Of a stretch of DNA of 15,061 nt, positions 12,939 to 15,061 are shown piece by piece (positions within the stretch are counted from its first letter, which is position 1; the number at the start of each line of letters is the position of its first letter). The position numbers and the translations under genes are program-made. Origin of the DNA: JAAYLC01 sp964636665 (GTDB taxonomy: Bacteria; Bacteroidota; Bacteroidia; Flavobacteriales; Flavobacteriaceae); contig CAZWVT010000045.1 in NCBI GenBank assembly GCA_964636665.1, positions 1-15,061 on the forward strand, in the 5' to 3' direction. The notes under the pieces were generated by a model. It did no database searches, had not been told where the DNA came from, and saw nothing but the letters and a program-made list of their open reading frames with translations.

Positions 12939-13919
12939 CTAGGATTTATACAATACTTTTTTTACTGCTTTTATTACATCTTCACTATTGGGTAACCACT
13001 CTTTCAATAAATTTGGAGCGTAAGGTGCGGGTGTATCGGCTGTATTAAGTCTTACAATCGGTGCATCTAAATAATCGAATGCTTGAATCTGAACTTGATA
13101 AGTAATTTCTGACGATACATTTCCAAAAGGCCACGCTTCTTCCAAAATGACAAGTCGGTTTGTTTTCTTAACAGAATCAATAATGGTTTTATGATCCATA
13201 GGTCGCACCGTACGTAGGTCGATAATTTCACATTCAATACCTTCTTCAGCGAGGACATCGGCAGCTTTATAGGCTTCTTTGATGATTTTTCCAAAAGAAA
13301 CGATGGTAACATCGTTTCCTTTTCGTTTGATATCTGCAACTCCTAACGGTATCAGGTATTCGCCTTCGGGAACTTCCCCTTTATCACCGTACATCTGTTC
13401 ACTTTCCATAAAGATAACCGGGTCATCATCTCTGATGGCACTTTTTAAAAGACCTTTGGCATCGGCAGGATTACTCGGAACGACCACTTTTAAGCCGGGA
13501 CAGTTTGCATACCAACTTTCAAAAGCTTGACTATGGGTAGCAGCAAGTTGACCGGCTGAAGCAGTTGGCCCTCGAAAAACTATCGGGATATTGATTTGTC
13601 CACCGCTCATTTGGCGCATTTTTGCAGCATTGTTAATGATTTGGTCAATACCGACTAAGGAAAAATTGAATGTCATAAACTCAATGATAGGTCGATTTCC
13701 GTTCATTGCCGAACCAATCCCAATACCGGCAAAACCAAGTTCGGCAATTGGTGTGTCAATCACTCGTTTTGAACCGAATTCATCAAGCATTCCTTTGCTT
13801 GCTTTATATGCGCCATCGTATTCTGCAACTTCTTCACCCATCAGGTAAATAGATTCGTCTCTGCGCATTTCTTCATTCATTGCTTCGGCAATAGCTTCTC
13901 TAAATTGTAATGTTTTCAT
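12939..13919 (-). CDS. pdhB: Pyruvate dehydrogenase E1 component, beta subunit
   Basis: This 326-aa cytoplasmic protein forms, with the alpha subunit, the thiamine-diphosphate E1 that decarboxylates pyruvate and acetylates the E2 lipoyl domain. Landmarks are the start MKTLQFREAIAEAMNEEM, TPIAELGFAGIGIG (56-69) with the ThDP-activating Glu60, IEFMTFNF (79-86), FRGPTASAGQLAATHSQ (115-131) with catalytic His129, VVPSNPADAKGLL (147-159) and the C-terminal transketolase-like domain (IIDLRTVRPMD). The frame stays open up to an ATG at 13994, but the -7 box at 13952-13959 lies inside that extension, and the family begins at MKTLQFREA, so 13919 is the start. No pdhA is adjacent, which is common in Bacteroidota, where the subunit genes are often split. 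The alternative, branched-chain 2-oxoacid E1 beta, is less likely given the strong PdhB pattern. Confidence 0.93.
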   Translation of the reverse strand: MKTLQFREAIAEAMNEEMRRDESIYLMGEEVAEYDGAYKASKGMLDEFGSKRVIDTPIAELGFAGIGIGSAMNGNRPIIEFMTFNFSLVGIDQIINNAAKMRQMSGGQINIPIVFRGPTASAGQLAATHSQAFESWYANCPGLKVVVPSNPADAKGLLKSAIRDDDPVIFMESEQMYGDKGEVPEGEYLIPLGVADIKRKGNDVTIVSFGKIIKEAYKAADVLAEEGIECEIIDLRTVRPMDHKTIIDSVKKTNRLVILEEAWPFGNVSSEITYQVQIQAFDYLDAPIVRLNTADTPAPYAPNLLKEWLPNSEDVIKAVKKVLYKS

Positions 13920-13951
13920 GGAACTAAAATCAATATGTACGACAAACGAAG

Positions 13952-13959
13952 CAAAAATA
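13952..13959 (-). promoter_or_regulatory. Candidate -7 promoter element for pdhB
   Basis: On the minus strand this reads TATTTTTG, matching TAnnTTTG, 32 nt before the pdhB ATG at 13919. A TTTG lies further upstream but at about 28 nt spacing, longer than usual. The surrounding 14 nt are identical to the porU -7 region. Confidence 0.55.
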
Positions 13960-14041
13960 CTATTATTTATCCGTTTGTCTATACATCCAAACACACTTAA
14001 TTATTGATAAAATAAGCACTGCATAAATTTATATTAAAAAA

Positions 14042-14074
14042 TTGCTAAGAAAAGGTTTCTATAGTCTATATTTG
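14042..14074 (+). promoter_or_regulatory. Promoter of the lipocalin-like lipoprotein gene
   Basis: TTG (14042-14044) and TATATTTG (14067-14074) are 22 nt apart, within the range of the Bacteroidota consensus. The -7 box is an exact match, 35 nt upstream of the ATG at 14110. Confidence 0.65.
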
Positions 14075-14109
14075 TTCCTTTGAAAAAATTATCAATTTAA
14101 ATTTAAATC

Positions 14110-14628
14110 ATGAAAAAAACTCTTTTTCTCTTACTAACAGTTGGACTGTTTACATTTACAAGTTGCTCAAAAGATGACGATGGTTCTTCTACTTCAGGTA
14201 CAATTAACGGACTTTGGAAACTGGAAAGCTTCTCAATGTCGGGCAATATAGATTACGAGGGTTTCACTGGAACAACGGAAATTCGTACCCTATCTGTATC
14301 AGAAGATAACACTGTGATTTTCCACGATAATAATACTTATACTTCCAATAGCGGAACGATTGAGATTGAAACTAAAATGACTTTTCCCGGGCTTCCTCCA
14401 ATCACAGATACTCAAACAATAGATAATGATTTGTTTGAAGATGGAACATGGGAAAGACAGGGAAATAAACTGACACTCACTTCTTCGCAGACAAATGAGG
14501 TGTCTGTATGGAATATTGACGAATTAACGAATTCAAGATTGGTGCTTTCAGGAGATGAAGAAACCATTCCTGATGAAGGAAATGAAGGATTTACAGATTT
14601 AGAAGTAAAAATTATCTTTAAAAGATAA
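14110..14628 (+). CDS. Lipocalin-like lipoprotein (hypothetical)
   Basis: This is a 172-aa secreted lipoprotein with signal MKKTLFLLLTVGLFTFTSC (lipidated Cys19), followed by an acidic SKDDDG segment of the kind linked in Bacteroidota to surface export of lipoproteins. The mature part begins with GLWKLESFSMSG (34-45) and continues with alternating polar/hydrophobic strands, DNNTYTSNSGTIEIE (73-87) and a DGTWERQGNKLTLTSS segment (111-126). This is the common pattern of the lipocalin-like domain proteins of this phylum: GxWxL near the start, a TW motif in the middle. Ligand and role are unknown. It has its own promoter and is followed by a strong terminator. It sits next to a second lipoprotein of similar opening layout, so the pair may be diverged duplicates. 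Confidence 0.85.
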   Translation: MKKTLFLLLTVGLFTFTSCSKDDDGSSTSGTINGLWKLESFSMSGNIDYEGFTGTTEIRTLSVSEDNTVIFHDNNTYTSNSGTIEIETKMTFPGLPPITDTQTIDNDLFEDGTWERQGNKLTLTSSQTNEVSVWNIDELTNSRLVLSGDEETIPDEGNEGFTDLEVKIIFKR

Positions 14629-14650
14629 GGGTAGCTTCTTAATTATAAGT

Positions 14651-14684
14651 AAAACCGTCTTGAAATTTTCAGGGCGGTTTTTTT
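14651..14684 (+). terminator. Rho-independent terminator after the lipocalin-like gene
   Basis: AAAACCGTCTTGAA (14651-14664) pairs with TTCAGGGCGGTTTT (14668-14681), including two G-U pairs, and is followed by further Ts to 14684. It lies 22 nt after the stop of the lipocalin-like gene, so the next lipoprotein is transcribed separately. Confidence 0.88.
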
Positions 14685-14818
14685 ATTAAGACCATTTAAA
14701 TATTTCTGAAATATTCTTTAAAACAGGATTTATATCTTCATTTTATTAACTCAATAAATGTAAAAATTCTAAATTGCTGTTCATTGTCCGTAAATTGATT
14801 TATCTAAAATTTAAGGAT

Positions 14819-15061
14819 ATGAAAAGAGTTGTATATTTATTTTTAATTTCGGTACTATTAGTTTCTTGTTTTGATGAAGAAAAAATCAATCTTCCCGAAC
14901 CGGGAGCTCCTTCTCCTCATTTAGTAGATAAATGGGAAATGGAAACTTTTTTCTTTGACGGTAAAGCCCGAATGGACGGACTTACCGGACGCTTTGATGC
15001 GCACGCAACAAATCCACAGGGGAATTATATCACCATCAAATCCGACCAATCAATGAAAGTT
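14819..15061 (+). CDS. Lipoprotein of unknown function, N-terminal part (runs off the right edge)
   Basis: A frame opens at ATG 14819 and stays open for 81 codons to the window edge. It starts with a lipoprotein signal peptide MKRVVYLFLISVLLVSC (lipidated Cys17), then an acidic FDEEK stretch and a proline-rich linker (LPEPGAPSPH). The mature domain begins HLVDKWEMETFFFDGKARMD. The KWEMETFFFDG segment resembles the GLWKLESFSMSG start of the neighbouring lipoprotein, suggesting a lipocalin-like beta-barrel, but too little is visible to be sure. The ATG is preceded by an A-rich AAGGAT sequence. No convincing promoter is seen; TAAATTGA at 14791 is a poor -7 candidate. Confidence 0.8.
   Translation, partial: MKRVVYLFLISVLLVSCFDEEKINLPEPGAPSPHLVDKWEMETFFFDGKARMDGLTGRFDAHATNPQGNYITIKSDQSMKV

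Noticed and set aside
1..15061. CRISPR array, toxin-antitoxin pair, transposase or phage genes
   Set aside because: No regularly spaced repeats, no intact transposase or integrase frame and no recognised defence gene were found on either strand.

Overview
The window looks like a chromosomal segment of a Flavobacteriia-type Bacteroidota. The evidence is a porU/gldJ locus (type IX secretion and gliding), AT-rich DNA, and repeated promoter elements of the Bacteroidota form TAnnTTTG, with almost no Shine-Dalgarno sequences. The genus cannot be told from the sequence alone.

Left part (1-5305). The 5' half of porU (T9SS sortase) runs off the left edge on the minus strand. It is divergent from gldJ, a T9SS/gliding lipoprotein, across a 452-bp intergenic region that holds a 12-bp perfect inverted repeat overlapping a -7 box. 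gldJ ends in a strong hairpin terminator, followed 16 nt later by murF (peptidoglycan precursor ligase). murF converges on a tRNA-Val(GAC) gene.

Iron uptake (5356-9277). A well-formed promoter, preceded by an 8+8 bp palindrome, drives a three-gene ferric-iron ABC transporter: a FutA-like binding lipoprotein, a fused two-module permease and an ATPase. The permease begins directly after the stop codon of the binding protein, in the same frame and without an ATG. The ATPase carries an unusual Cys-rich C-terminal domain.

Decayed region (9278-10011). Two minus-strand fragments of an RHS/YD-repeat protein remain, separated by an unrecognised short frame. A short repeat of the PERSRR-encoding type lies inside one of them.

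Right part (10012-15061). This holds a 67-aa highly charged protein; a minus-strand pair (flavin-dependent LLM oxidoreductase, then HAD phosphatase); and a minus-strand heme oxygenase coupled by an ATGA overlap to a 59-aa single-span membrane protein and closed by a terminator. pdhB (pyruvate dehydrogenase E1 beta) follows with its own promoter. Two plus-strand lipoproteins come last, the first lipocalin-like and the second cut by the window edge.

The ferric transporter and the heme oxygenase both supply cellular iron. The best leads for new biology are the Cys-rich tail of the ATPase, the heme oxygenase/small membrane protein pair, and the palindromes at the porU-gldJ and iron-transporter promoters. 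No CRISPR array, intact mobile element or obvious defence system is visible.
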